A DNA stretch of 64,000 nucleotides from Desulfobacter sp. (GCA_028768545.1 CP054838.1:923501-987500); one strand, 5' to 3'; positions 18,789 through 27,779 are shown, counted from the first letter of the stretch. Notes: generated from the sequence alone by a model not told the origin. Translations and numbers: made by a program.

Positions 18789-19625
18789 GGTTCTGTTGCA
18801 AAAAATATTTCCAGGACAAAGAGATCGTTCAGGCGTAAAATTTACGCAGCATAAGAAAACAGATTTTCGACGAATTCTTTCTGCTTTAAAATTTCTCCCT
18901 TCCTAATATTTTTAACTTGTCCTTTTCTGATCATGTTCATAATTTCATAGCCTTTTAGCGTCCGCCAGGCAGAATGAAATGTCTTGAACCCCATACCAGC
19001 TCTGACAAGCTTTTTGATAAACCGGTGGTCTTGCTCAATAATATTGTTCAGATATTTATTCTGTCTTAGGATACAGTCCTTATTCAGAAGCTTTTTTTCT
19101 TTCAAAGCCTTTACTGCCGGAGGATATGCAGGATTTCCGTCAACACTCAGAACCCGAGGTCTGGAGCTATTGGAAGCTCGCAGCATCTTTTTAAAAAATC
19201 GTTTGGCAGATTCCATATTACGTCTGCTGCGAAGAAGAAAATCGATGGTATTTCCACGGGAATCGACCGCTCGGTAAAGATACTTCATTTTCCCCCGCAC
19301 CTTGATATATGTTTCATCAATACGGTAAGAATCATTTGATTGCCGCAGATACTTCCTGCTTCGCTTTTCCATTTCAGGAGCATAGCGCTGAACCCATCGG
19401 TAAATGGTACTGTGATCCACAGACAAGCCCCGTTCTTGCATCATCTCTTCCAGATTCCTGTAACTCAGTTGATATCTCAGATACCAGCGAACATTCAATA
19501 GGATGATTTCTTTTTCATAATGACGCCACTTGAAAGGGTTTTCATTTTTCATACTATCTCTCTGCAAACAAATTAGTGCCAAAACGGACTTGTATCAGAC
19601 ATTAATAATTTTTTGCAACAGAACC
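18789..19625 (-). mobile_element. IS6/IS26-family element (837 bp)
   Basis: The ends are GGTTCTGTTGCAAAAAAT on the left and the matching inverted copy on the right, the typical IS6 GGTTCTGTTGCAAA terminus. The bases next to the ends (CGGGAAAT left, CTTTGTTG right) are not the 8-bp duplication expected after simple insertion. The left neighbour is yjbQ and the right neighbour is the middle of an IS3 transposase gene, so this copy marks a rearrangement junction. Confidence 0.92.
18842..19552 (-). CDS. IS6-family transposase
   Basis: A 236-aa DDE transposase from ATG 19552 (an in-frame start 10 codons earlier is less likely). The three catalytic residues appear in SYRIDETYIKVRG (D), RVLSVDGNPAYPPAV (D) and LNNIIEQDHRFIKK (E). 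An N-terminal HTH (LSYRNLEEMMQERGLSVDHS) is intact. It has no truncation, so the element could still drive cointegrate formation and adjacent deletions. Confidence 0.93.
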   Translation of the reverse strand: MKNENPFKWRHYEKEIILLNVRWYLRYQLSYRNLEEMMQERGLSVDHSTIYRWVQRYAPEMEKRSRKYLRQSNDSYRIDETYIKVRGKMKYLYRAVDSRGNTIDFLLRSRRNMESAKRFFKKMLRASNSSRPRVLSVDGNPAYPPAVKALKEKKLLNKDCILRQNKYLNNIIEQDHRFIKKLVRAGMGFKTFHSAWRTLKGYEIMNMIRKGQVKNIRKGEILKQKEFVENLFSYAA

Positions 19626-20405
19626 CTTTGTTGTAATATCTAAAAAAATCCTGGCAAAAGGTTCTTGCATCCTCAATCGAACCAAAATGATTTGGAAATT
19701 TTGGACAATATGTCAATGTTTTAAATTGAGCTTCAGAGTAAGGGTTATCATTGCTGACGTGCGGTCTGCTGTGGGTTTTGGTTACCCCTAAATCGACAAG
19801 AAGCTGGGCAACCCCTTTGGATTTCATACTGGCTCCCCGATCTGCATGAAGTCCAAGCTGACCGGGTAATATATTTTGGTTTTCACAGGACTTCTCAATA
19901 AGCCTTTTGGCCAATGCTGTTTGTTCCCTATGGGCGACCATCCAGCCGACAACATACCTGCTGAAAATATCCATGATTACATACAGATAGAAATAAGTCC
20001 ATTTTGTGACGCTTTTCAACTTGGTAATATCCCAGGACCAGACCTGATTCGGTCCGGTTGCCAGCAATTCAGGTTTTTTATATTTCGGGCGATTTACCTG
20101 CCGTCTTCGTTCCGGCACAGAACCATGTTCTTTGTGAAGAAGCCGATACATCGTTCTGATGGAGCAATAGTATTTTCCTTGGCATAGACCTGGTATGGGG
20201 CCTGGTCTCGATACGTGTCCGAGTGAAAAATATCCAAAACCGTTTGTTGTTCATCAGGATTCAAAGAAAGAGGAGAGCTGCCCCGCTTTGATTTCACCTG
20301 TTTTTTCGGAGAATAAAACCTATAAAAAGATGAGCGAGGGACACCGAAAGCCTCACATGAAGGCTTTTTCCCAAGATCGTGACTTAACGTTAGGGCGGCA
20401 TTCAT
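19626..20405 (-). pseudogene. IS3-family transposase OrfB, frameshifted and missing its C-terminus
   Basis: The integrase core is recognisable: NQVWSWDITKLKSVTKWTYF (D), GLHADRGASMKSKGVAQLL (D), NDNPYSEAQFKTLTY (E). Codons 1-80 lie in a frame that ends at 20094; the rest is in another frame from about 20175. Adding one base to the T4 run at 20173-20176 joins them (KGKYYCSIRTMYRLLHKE). The 3' end stops at the IS6 boundary after DFFRYYNKG, where the usual closing segment is lost. OrfB begins in a TGATG overlap with OrfA, as expected for coupled IS3 frames. Confidence 0.85.
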
Positions 20406-20914
20406 CAGTCGTCTCCTTTGAGGTCGTCCAGATTTTGTTGGATTCCCAGGATCTGAGAAATTTTTTTTTGGGCTTCAATGATGAGTTCCGCCTGTTTTAA
20501 CTTATGCTCTAATTTAGATTTTTCTTTTTGAAGTCTGGCGACCTCTGTTGCCAATGGGTTCTTCTCTTTGGATTTCCTCCCTCGCTTTCGAGGTGCCATG
20601 GCGTTGAGAAGTCCTTTATTCCGGGCTTTGCGCCAATCGGCTAAATTTGAAGAATAGAGGCCCTCTCTTCGAAGTATCCTACCTATTCCTCCGGATTCAT
20701 TGCAGTTTTCAACCTCTTGGAGAATACGCAGTTTATAAGAAGCAGTGAAATTACGCCGGGGCTTTTTCTCAGGAACTTCAGGATCAGGGATTGAATCCTG
20801 TCCCCCCAAGGAGGCACCAATTCCAGTCGCCCTATGGGCTCCTTCCATTGGTGCCTCCTTGGGGGCTGCCTGTTTTTCGGACTCTGGTAGTGGGTTCATT
20901 TTTATCGGTTTCAT
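20405..20914 (-). CDS. IS3-family transposase OrfA
   Basis: A 169-aa OrfA with an HTH_Tnp_1 domain (RRNFTASYKLRILQEVENC to LYSSNLADWRKARNKG, about 50-105) and a leucine-zipper-like tail (VARLQKEKSKLEHKLKQAEL), which pairs OrfA/OrfAB subunits. Two starts are possible: ATG 20914 with a weak site, or ATG 20848, which has a perfect AAGGAGG 6 bases upstream. The second start lies in a 19-bp stem (see the regulatory feature), so its use would be controlled by RNA folding. The OrfA stop overlaps the OrfB start. Confidence 0.85.
   Translation of the reverse strand: MKPIKMNPLPESEKQAAPKEAPMEGAHRATGIGASLGGQDSIPDPEVPEKKPRRNFTASYKLRILQEVENCNESGGIGRILRREGLYSSNLADWRKARNKGLLNAMAPRKRGRKSKEKNPLATEVARLQKEKSKLEHKLKQAELIIEAQKKISQILGIQQNLDDLKGDD
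20803..20865 (-). promoter_or_regulatory. Stem-loop that hides the OrfA ribosome site and AUG
   Basis: Perfect 19-bp inverted repeat: CCCCCAAGGAGGCACCAAT at 20803-20821 and its complement at 20847-20865, with a 25-nt loop. On the minus-strand mRNA the 5' arm contains AAGGAGG and the first two bases of the AUG at 20848, so the stem would block initiation there. Sequestering stems of this kind protect several IS families from read-through transcripts (established for IS10, IS50 and IS200). The role here is inferred. Confidence 0.6.
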
Positions 20915-20980
20915 ATAAGTATTGCCTTACCCGCCCTACACTAATTTATCAAGGGGTAAGTGTCTCACTTATATTGTCAC

Positions 20981-21211
20981 AGAGGGGATGGTGTATTAAC
21001 AGCTTTCGGTATTGGTCTTGAAAACTCAGAAGGTCTTTCTATTGGCTACAGAGATGTAGAAGATTAATAACAAAATTCGCATAACAACAGCATAAACGCG
21101 GACGGCTATAGCGCCCTTGATGGAGTCTTTTCCCAAAGCTCCGAAAAAAGGTACCCTGAACCCGGCCGTAACGAAGAGGGCTTCCAGCTAAACTTCCGCG
21201 GATCTTCCTGA
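20981..21211 (+). pseudogene. Gene remnant next to IS3 end
   Basis: One plus-strand frame without a start codon. The first part encodes RGDGVLTAFGIGLENSEG followed by LSIGYRDVED and TAATAA (21065-21070). The same frame reopens for 47 codons with INADGYSALDGVF and EPGRNEEGFQLNFRGSS, to TGA at 21209. Amino-acid texture is protein-like but I do not recognise the family. It is probably the 3' end of a gene cut by the IS3 insertion or its later decay. The second half overlaps hairpin A of the structured region. Confidence 0.3.
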
Positions 21212-21567
21212 TCCGCTACACAGCGGGCGTACAACCGGATTTGTCGTCCTGACATCCGGTTTGTACTCACGCCGCTGGCAAGCTCTCCCCGCCACAGCCT
21301 GGAGACCCTGGTTTACGAACGCCGTTTATTAAAATTTGCTGATTGCCATTTCTCAAAACCCCTTGTTTTGTCTGGGGTCCTAAAATTTTTTTGGAGAATT
21401 TACAGCCGTGAAAGTTTACCAGGGAAATCAGGCGGGGTGCGGGTGGGATGCTGAACCGGCGTGAGCTCTATAATGATTGCAGGACAGCAAATCATCAGAG
21501 CGTCCGCTGCATTTCCGGTCAGGACGACCGGGAATGCTTTAGGTGAAGTCCCCACCCGTGCCCCGCC
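21198..21567 (+). ncRNA. Candidate structured RNA with complementary hairpin loops
   Basis: Four strong hairpins lie in about 370 nt. A: 21198-21216 (GCGGATC, loop TTCCT). B: 21229-21266 (CCGGAT/ATCCGG plus GTACAA/TTGTAC, loop TTGTCGTCCTGAC). D: 21465-21501 (GCTCT/AGAGC, ATGATT/AATCAT, loop AGGACA). E: 21509-21537 (12 bp with one wobble, loop AGGAC). A 17-bp outer stem (21431-21447 with 21551-21567; two G-U wobbles) encloses D and E. The loop segment TCGTCCTGAC of B is the exact reverse complement of GTCAGGACGA at E, which would allow a kissing contact. The strand is a guess, since hairpins read both ways. I cannot assign a known RNA class. Confidence 0.45.
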
Positions 21568-21726
21568 GGGTTAGGGCACAGATCTTTTTTAAACCAAGTA
21601 CCAGGGAAAGGGCAATACCGGATAAAATTAATATCCGGCAAATCAATAAAACACATATTACCCGGCCTTTATAAGAGGGTCTCAAAAGGCAAGGGTGTCA
21701 TATTCATTTTTTGTCTGGGTTGCGGG

Positions 21727-21879
21727 ATGATTTTAAAAATTATTTGGTATGATCAAAAAGAAGAACTTTCCAAGGGCAGCCAGGAAGATGGAGATTTGAT
21801 GGTGGAAAGACACAGGTTTTCTGAATTGACATCGGTCCGGGTTTTGGCTAAAAGTATTTTGGATAAAAAGCCATTTTAG
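21727..21879 (+). CDS. Possible 50-aa protein
   Basis: ATG 21727 to TAG 21879 encodes MILKIIWYDQKEELSKG... ending AKSILDKKPF, a charged, plausible protein sequence. The stop codon touches the first base of the long hairpin at 21879-21920, as at the end of a real gene. The ribosome site (GGTTGCGGG) is weak. It could instead be the tail of a decayed gene. No family is recognised. Confidence 0.35.
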   Translation: MILKIIWYDQKEELSKGSQEDGDLMVERHRFSELTSVRVLAKSILDKKPF

Positions 21880-21920
21880 ATTCAGCCTGACCCAAGAGGA
21901 TCTCTTGGCCAGGCTGAATC
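21879..21920 (+). promoter_or_regulatory. Long hairpin upstream of dapL
   Basis: GATTCAGCCTG (21879-21889) pairs with CAGGCTGAATC (21910-21920), and CCAAGAG pairs with CTCTTGG inside it, giving about 18 bp around a 3-base loop. No T-run follows, so it is not a classic terminator. It ends 26 bp before the dapL start and could act as an mRNA stabiliser, attenuator or weak terminator for the preceding small ORF. Confidence 0.5.
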
Positions 21921-21946
21921 CATTAATATAGAAAAGGAAAATTACG

Positions 21947-23173
21947 ATGATCAAGGCCAATGAAAATTATAATAAGCTACAGGCGTCTTACCTGTTTTCG
22001 GATATTGCAAAGCGGGTGGAGGCTTTCCAGGCAGCCAACCCTGAAAAAAATGTGATCCGCCTGGGGATCGGGGATGTGACCCGGGCCCTGGCACCGGCCA
22101 TTGTTGACGGATTCCGTCAAGGGGTTGAAGAGATGGCCCAAGATGCCTCTTTCAGGGGGTACGGTCCTGAGCAGGGGTATGATTTTTTGAGAAAGGCCAT
22201 TGCGGTCAATGATTTCCAGGCCCGGGGGGCGGATATCCAGCCCGATGAGATTTTTGTCAGTGACGGTGCCAAGTGCGATACGGGCAATTTCCAGGAGCTG
22301 TTTGCCAATGATATTAAAATTGCCATTCCCGACCCGGTCTATCCGGTTTATCTGGATACCAATGTCATGGGCGGCAGGACCGGCAACTGTGTGGACGGCC
22401 GTTACCAGGGCATTGTCTATATGGACTGCCTAAAAGAGAACCATTTTATGCCTGAACTGCCCAAAGAACCTGTGGATTTGATCTATCTTTGCTTTCCCAA
22501 CAATCCCACAGGTGCCACGGCAACCAAAGAACAGCTTGGGGTCTGGGTGGATTATGTCCAAAAGAACAAGGCGCTCATTCTTTTTGATGCGGCCTATGAA
22601 TCGTTTATCCGGGATGAAAAATTGCCTAGAAGCATTTATGAGATTGAGGGTGCAAAAGAGGTGGCGGTGGAGTTTAGAAGCTTTTCAAAAACCGCAGGAT
22701 TCACCGGAACACGCTGCGGATTCACCGTGGTGCCCAAGGCCTGCAAGGTCTATGGGGCTGACGGTTCCCCCCTTTCCCTCCATGCCATGTGGAACCGGAG
22801 GCATACCACCAAATTCAACGGGGTCTCCTATCCGGTGCAAAAGGCGGCAGAAGCGGTGTATTCAGAGGCGGGCCAGGTCCAGGTCAAGGCCTATGTTGAC
22901 GATTATCTGGCCAATGCCCAGGTGGTGAGAAAGACCATGACCGATCTGGGCTTTGACCATGTGGGTGGTGAAAATTCACCCTATATCTGGATTGACGGCC
23001 AGGGCCGTGATTCCTGGGATTTCTTTGATCTTCTGCTCAACAAGGCCGGTGTGGTCTGCACCCCGGGCGGGGGATTTGGCGGCTGCGGAAATAAATATAT
23101 CCGGATTTCCGCCTTTAACAGTCTTGAAAATGTGACCTTGGCCATGGAACGGGTGAAAGATGCCTTAAAATGA
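21947..23173 (+). CDS. dapL: LL-diaminopimelate aminotransferase
   Basis: A 408-aa fold-type I PLP enzyme that converts tetrahydrodipicolinate directly to LL-diaminopimelate for lysine and peptidoglycan synthesis. The full family pattern is visible: N-terminal [33 protein letters not shown], the cofactor segment [29 protein letters not shown], and the Schiff-base Lys 248 in [16 protein letters not shown]. Length is normal. AAAAGGAAAA precedes ATG 21947. The stop overlaps the start of moeA (ATGA), an unusual coupling of lysine and molybdenum-cofactor genes. Confidence 0.97.
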   Translation: MIKANENYNKLQASYLFSDIAKRVEAFQAANPEKNVIRLGIGDVTRALAPAIVDGFRQGVEEMAQDASFRGYGPEQGYDFLRKAIAVNDFQARGADIQPDEIFVSDGAKCDTGNFQELFANDIKIAIPDPVYPVYLDTNVMGGRTGNCVDGRYQGIVYMDCLKENHFMPELPKEPVDLIYLCFPNNPTGATATKEQLGVWVDYVQKNKALILFDAAYESFIRDEKLPRSIYEIEGAKEVAVEFRSFSKTAGFTGTRCGFTVVPKACKVYGADGSPLSLHAMWNRRHTTKFNGVSYPVQKAAEAVYSEAGQVQVKAYVDDYLANAQVVRKTMTDLGFDHVGGENSPYIWIDGQGRDSWDFFDLLLNKAGVVCTPGGGFGGCGNKYIRISAFNSLENVTLAMERVKDALK

Positions 23174-24396
23174 ATCATTTTTTCAATGTAAAGTCCCTGG
23201 AAGAGGTATTGTCCATGGCCGAGACCTTTTTCCCGGTGGATACCGAGACCATTGCCACAAAAGAGACCCTGGACAGGGTCTTGGCCAGGGATATTCTGGC
23301 CAGGGAGAATATGCCCGGATTTATGAGAGCCACCATGGACGGCTATGCTGTCCAGGCCTCTTCAACCTTTGGGGCCTCTGAATCCGGCCCGGCCTGGCTG
23401 GAAATTGCAGGGAGCATTGCCATGGGGCAAATTCCGGATTTCAAGCTGACCCATGGCCAGGCCGCCCGGATCGCCACCGGCGGTATGCTGCCCCCTGGCG
23501 CCGATGCCGTGGTCATGGTGGAGCACACCGAGGCGGTGGACGATCATTCCGTGGAAATTTACAAGAGCGTGGCCCCGCTTCAGCATGTGATTGATGCATC
23601 TGAAGATTTTGCCCGAGACCAGGTGGTATTGAAAAAAGGCACCCAAGTCCGGCCCCAGGAGCAGGGGCTGGCTGCAGGCCTTGGATACTCAAGCCTTGAG
23701 GTCTTTAAAATCCCACGGGTGGGCATTATCTCCACAGGGGATGAGGTCATTCCCATTGACCAGACCCCGCGGCCGGGTCAGATCCGGGATATTAATTCCT
23801 ATTCTCTGTCCGCCCTTGTTGAAGAGGCCGGGGCAAAGGCCATGAGGTACGGCATCGTCAAAGACGATCCTGATGCATTAAAACAGGTGTGTGAAAAAGC
23901 CCTCTTGGAAACAGATATGGTCTTGATTTCAGGGGGCAGTTCCGTGGGAACCCGGGATTATACTGTGGAGGTATTGTCAGGGCTGGAAGATACCCATATC
24001 CTTGTCCACGGCATGTCCGTAAGTCCGGGCAAGCCCACCATTCTGGCCCGATCCGGCAACACCCCGGTTTGGGGTCTGCCCGGCCAGGTGGTCTCTGCCA
24101 TGGTGGTCCTTAAAATTGCCGTGATCCCCTTTCTGGAACATATCCAGGGAAAAACCGGGACGAACCGCCGGATACGGGTGCCGGCCAGGCTGACCCGGAA
24201 CCTGGCATCCGCCCAGGGCCGGAGGGATTTTATCCGGGTCTCCCTTGAACAGGGGGAAAAGGGGCTTGAGGCAAGGCCCGTATTGGGGAAATCAGGTCTC
24301 ATCCGGACCATGGTCCATGCGGACGGTCTGCTGGACATCGGGGAAAATATAGAAGGTCTGGAAAAAAACAGCCCGGTTGAGGTCATACTTTTATAA
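23170..24396 (+). CDS. moeA: Molybdopterin molybdenumtransferase MoeA
   Basis: A 408-aa enzyme that inserts molybdate (or tungstate) into adenylylated molybdopterin. Visible motifs: [15 protein letters not shown] (domain II), [26 protein letters not shown] segment at about 93-117, [13 protein letters not shown] and [12 protein letters not shown], then the catalytic MPT-binding [12 protein letters not shown] and PGKPTILA with [13 protein letters not shown]. The C-terminal domain IV is complete. It is translationally coupled to dapL and followed 18 bp later by a second moeA-type gene; one may prefer tungsten. Confidence 0.95.
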   Translation: MNHFFNVKSLEEVLSMAETFFPVDTETIATKETLDRVLARDILARENMPGFMRATMDGYAVQASSTFGASESGPAWLEIAGSIAMGQIPDFKLTHGQAARIATGGMLPPGADAVVMVEHTEAVDDHSVEIYKSVAPLQHVIDASEDFARDQVVLKKGTQVRPQEQGLAAGLGYSSLEVFKIPRVGIISTGDEVIPIDQTPRPGQIRDINSYSLSALVEEAGAKAMRYGIVKDDPDALKQVCEKALLETDMVLISGGSSVGTRDYTVEVLSGLEDTHILVHGMSVSPGKPTILARSGNTPVWGLPGQVVSAMVVLKIAVIPFLEHIQGKTGTNRRIRVPARLTRNLASAQGRRDFIRVSLEQGEKGLEARPVLGKSGLIRTMVHADGLLDIGENIEGLEKNSPVEVILL

Positions 24397-24414
24397 TAAG
24401 AAAAATGGTGCCAA

Positions 24415-26349
24415 ATGAATGCCAAGCGAAATATCTACCTGGACATGAAAAGCATTGAAGAGGCAAAAGACTGTCTTTTTACTGAATTTAAAAAAAATAT
24501 AACAGGGGTTGAGACTCTGGATGTGGTCAATGCCAAAGGCCGGATACTGTCCAAACAGGCGGTTGCCGCGATTTCCTCACCCAATTTTCATGCGGCTGCC
24601 ATGGACGGGATTGCCCTGGATGCCCAGGTTTCGTTCGGGGCAAGTGAAGATGCGCCCAAGACCCTTGAAATCGGTAAAACCGCTTTTTGGGTCAATACCG
24701 GCCATGTGCTGCCCAAAGAGACCAATGCCGTGATCATGATCGAAAATCTTAACATTTTGGACAAGGAAATCATTGAAATTGAGGCCCCGGCCTTTCCCTG
24801 GCAGTATGTGCGAAAGATGGGAGAGGATATTGTGGCCACCCAATTGCTTTTCCCCAGGGACCATGAGATCAACGCTTACTCCATGGGGGCGCTGATTGCA
24901 GGAGGGGTGTTCAGGGTTGAGGTCAGGCAACAGCCCCGGGTATTGATCATCCCAACGGGTTCAGAGCTTAAACCATGGCAGGAGGCTGCCCCTGAAACCA
25001 TGGTGCCCGGAGATGTGATAGAGTCCAACTCAGTTGTGCTCGGGGCGCTCTGCCGGGACTACGGGGCCTTGCCTGAGGTTCATTCCATGCTCAAGGATGA
25101 TCTGCCGACCATTCAAAAGGCGGTTGCCGACGGGGTGGCAAAGGGGTATGACATGGTCATGATTATCGGCGGGTCCTCTGCCGGATCCATGGATTTTGCC
25201 AAGCCTGTGATTTCCGCCTTGGGAGAGGTCTTTGTCCATGGGGTGACCATGATGCCGGGCAAGCCTGTGATGTTCGGCAGGGTGGACAGCACCCCGGTCT
25301 TCGGCATACCCGGATATCCGGTATCCGCCATTGTGGCCTTTGAAGAATTTGCAGGCCCTTTGCTCGCCAAAATGCAGCATCTGCCCAAGGTCAAAAGAGA
25401 GATGGCTGAGGTGGCCCCTGCAAGGAAGGTGGCCTCCAAACTGGGCCAGGAAGAGTTTTTGCGGGTGAAGATCGGATCTGTGGACGGTAAACTCATCTCT
25501 TCTCAACTGCCCAGGGGGGCCGGCAGCATCACCACCCTGACCGAAGCCGACGGAATTATCCGGATTCCCAGGCAGGTGGAGGGAATTGCGGAGGCCCAAA
25601 AAGTTGAGGTCCATCTCTTAAGGCCTTTGGATGCCATTGAAAAGACCGTGGTTATCACAGGGTCCCATGACAATACCTTGGATCTTCTGGCCGACCAGAT
25701 CCGGTTCAACACCCCGGGGGTGGGGATCTCTTCAAGCCACGTGGGCAGCATGGGCGGACTGATGGCCATCAAAAAAGGGGCCTGCCATATGGCCGGGTCC
25801 CATCTTCTGGATCCGAAGGACGGCAGTTACAACGTCTCTTATATTGAAAAATACCTTTCCGGCATCCCGGTGCGCCTGGTCAACCTGGTCATGCGGGAGC
25901 AGGGCCTGATCCTGCCAAAGGGCAATCCGGAAAATATCACAGGTCTTAAAGATATATCACAGGCCGGCATCCCGTTTATCAATCGCCAGCCAGGTTCGGG
26001 CACCCGGATTCTTTTGGATTACAAGCTCAAGGAACTGGGCATTGATCCACAGGATATTCCTGGATATGAAAATGACGAATATACCCATATGTCAGTGGCG
26101 GTTGCCGTGTTGTCCGGCCGGGCCAGGGCCGGGCTGGGCATAAAGGCGGCTGCCCTGGCACTGAATCTTGACTTTCTGCTCGTGGTCACGGAATCCTACG
26201 ATCTGGTCATTCCTGAAAAATTTTTCCACCTGCGAAAAATCCAGACCCTGGTGAAAACCATCCAAACCCGCGAGTTTAAGGAAAGGGTATTGGCGCTTGG
26301 AGGATACGGGGTGGAGAAAACAGGAGAGACCCTATATCAATCTGCCTGA
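24415..26349 (+). CDS. moeA: MoeA fused to a periplasmic-binding-like (PBP_like) domain
   Basis: 644 aa. Residues 1-400 are MoeA (FHAAAMDGIALDAQ, PRVLIIPTGSELK, IIGGSSAGSMDFAKPV, MPGKPVMFG, GIPGYPVSAIVAFEEF). Residues about 410-640 are the PBP_like/LysR-substrate type domain seen in molybdate sensors (VVITGSHDNTLDLLADQI, SSHVGSMGGLMAIKKG, PFINRQPGSGTRILLDY, SVAVAVLSGRARAGLGIKAA). There is no signal peptide, so the domain is cytoplasmic and probably senses or delivers a ligand. The fusion is common in Desulfobacterota and archaea. A good terminator follows. Confidence 0.95.
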   Translation: MNAKRNIYLDMKSIEEAKDCLFTEFKKNITGVETLDVVNAKGRILSKQAVAAISSPNFHAAAMDGIALDAQVSFGASEDAPKTLEIGKTAFWVNTGHVLPKETNAVIMIENLNILDKEIIEIEAPAFPWQYVRKMGEDIVATQLLFPRDHEINAYSMGALIAGGVFRVEVRQQPRVLIIPTGSELKPWQEAAPETMVPGDVIESNSVVLGALCRDYGALPEVHSMLKDDLPTIQKAVADGVAKGYDMVMIIGGSSAGSMDFAKPVISALGEVFVHGVTMMPGKPVMFGRVDSTPVFGIPGYPVSAIVAFEEFAGPLLAKMQHLPKVKREMAEVAPARKVASKLGQEEFLRVKIGSVDGKLISSQLPRGAGSITTLTEADGIIRIPRQVEGIAEAQKVEVHLLRPLDAIEKTVVITGSHDNTLDLLADQIRFNTPGVGISSSHVGSMGGLMAIKKGACHMAGSHLLDPKDGSYNVSYIEKYLSGIPVRLVNLVMREQGLILPKGNPENITGLKDISQAGIPFINRQPGSGTRILLDYKLKELGIDPQDIPGYENDEYTHMSVAVAVLSGRARAGLGIKAAALALNLDFLLVVTESYDLVIPEKFFHLRKIQTLVKTIQTREFKERVLALGGYGVEKTGETLYQSA

Positions 26350-26369
26350 ATCTGATCCATTGTTTTTTC

Positions 26370-26409
26370 TGCCCCGGAACCTGTTTCCGGGGCAGGGCCT
26401 CATTTTTTT
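26370..26409 (+). terminator. Rho-independent terminator after the dapL-moeA operon
   Basis: Stem TGCCCCGGAA (26370-26379) with TTTCCGGGGCA (26384-26394) and a 4-base loop, followed by a T7 run at about 26403-26409. It lies 20 bp after the fused moeA stop. Confidence 0.8.
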
Positions 26410-26468
26410 CTAATTTAGTTACAATCTGTTTTTAATCCCGCCCTGTTAAACCATGTGCCAGTATTTTT

Positions 26469-27779
26469 CAGTAGTGTCCGGTTAGGTTGTTGCATATAAA
26501 AAGCATCTAAAATCATTGAAAAAACAGTCGGTTTTGTGTTGACAAATGTGCGTAAAAATTTTTGTGCGCCTTGAAAATTTAACTCAAGGAGCTCAAATGA
26601 CGCACATCTCAGTCCCTAAAAAACAACTACGGTCCCTGAACTTTGACAATTTCAGGTGCCCTCTGATAAAGTCACTTTCAAAAGCACCGGAATTACAATC
26701 TCGAGGAGACCGCCCTTTAAAAATGACATTCGAAGACCAGATAAATGCTTTAGTTTATTTCCATCTTCAGGAGCACAAGTCTGCCCGACATTTAATTCAG
26801 GATCTCAAGGAGAATGTTTTTGCTAAAGAAAATATTGCGCCAAACGGTGGTATCAGCCGTAGTAGTTTCTGTGAAGCCATCAATCACAGGGGACTCGAAC
26901 AACTGCAATTTATCTTTGAGGATCTTTATAAACAGGCTCTTGAGTGTCATCCGGGTGAACACGCCGAGTTAGGAGAGTTGGTTTCCATTGACGGTAGTCT
27001 CATAAATGCAGTCCTTTCAATGCACTGGGCGAACTACAGAAAAGGAAGTAAAAAAGCCAAAGTACATTGCGGATTTGACATTAATCACGGAATCCCAAAC
27101 AAAATCTTTTTGACTGAAGGCAACGGCGCTGAACGCACTTTTGTTCCCAAAATACTTTCCAAGGGGCAAACAGGTGTTATGGATCGTGGATATCAATCCC
27201 ATAAAGAATTTGACCTGCTTCAGGAGCAAGGCAAACATTTTGTCTGCCGTATAAAAACCAGGACAACAAGAACAATTATTGATAACCACGAGACCCCTTC
27301 CGACAGCTACATTTTTTATGATGCACTGGTTAAACTTGGTACTCCGAATCAAAACCAGACGAAAAGGCCTGTTCGGGTTGTTGGCTATAAAATTGCTGGC
27401 GTCAAATACTATGTGGCAACTGACAGGCATGATTTAACAGCGGAACAAATAGCAACAATTTATAAACTCCGGTGGACCATTGAGGATTTTTTCAAATGGT
27501 GGAAAGAACATCTGAAGGTATATCATCTCATTGCCCGCAGTGAATACGGCCTTATGGTTCAGATTCTTGGCGGCCTTATCACTTACCTGTTACTGGCAAT
27601 CCATTGCCAAAAACAGTTTAATGAAAAGGTCACGATCAAAAGAGTTCGGCAGCTGCGAACCGCCATTCTAAATGACCTGTTTGGCTGCGAGGAGCAGGGC
27701 TCTCATAGTTCAAACAGGGACAATATTGTCAAAGATCAAAAAATTATTGAGCAAGCAAAAACCTAACCGGACATCACTG
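26469..27779 (+). mobile_element. IS4-family element, copy 2 (1311 bp, complete)
   Basis: Same ends and length as the copy at 2569-3879, with a few base changes (its right end reads CCGGACATCACTG rather than CCGAACATCACTG). It is flanked by 9-bp direct repeats AGTATTTTT at 26460-26468 and 27780-27788. It landed in the intergenic space between moeA and the DksA-like gene and breaks no gene. Confidence 0.95.
26597..27766 (+). CDS. IS4-family transposase
   Basis: 389-aa DDE transposase, nearly identical to the product of 2697-3866. The start is set by AAGGAG 6 bases before ATG 26597. Catalytic Asp residues lie in SIDGSLINAV and VMDRGYQSH, and the Glu in the YKLRWTIEDFFKWWKEHLK signature. It is intact. 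Confidence 0.95.
   Translation: MTHISVPKKQLRSLNFDNFRCPLIKSLSKAPELQSRGDRPLKMTFEDQINALVYFHLQEHKSARHLIQDLKENVFAKENIAPNGGISRSSFCEAINHRGLEQLQFIFEDLYKQALECHPGEHAELGELVSIDGSLINAVLSMHWANYRKGSKKAKVHCGFDINHGIPNKIFLTEGNGAERTFVPKILSKGQTGVMDRGYQSHKEFDLLQEQGKHFVCRIKTRTTRTIIDNHETPSDSYIFYDALVKLGTPNQNQTKRPVRVVGYKIAGVKYYVATDRHDLTAEQIATIYKLRWTIEDFFKWWKEHLKVYHLIARSEYGLMVQILGGLITYLLLAIHCQKQFNEKVTIKRVRQLRTAILNDLFGCEEQGSHSSNRDNIVKDQKIIEQAKT

Noticed and set aside
21071..21211. Diversity-generating retroelement variable region (ending RNEEGFQLNF)
   Set aside because: No reverse transcriptase, template repeat or adenine-biased repeat is visible in the window.
21431..21567. Integron attC, group II intron domain or molybdenum-cofactor riboswitch
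   Set aside because: No GTTRRRY/RYYYAAC cores, no intron domain V or reverse transcriptase; the region is nearly 400 bp from dapL and 1.6 kb from the first moeA, and I cannot match the riboswitch consensus.
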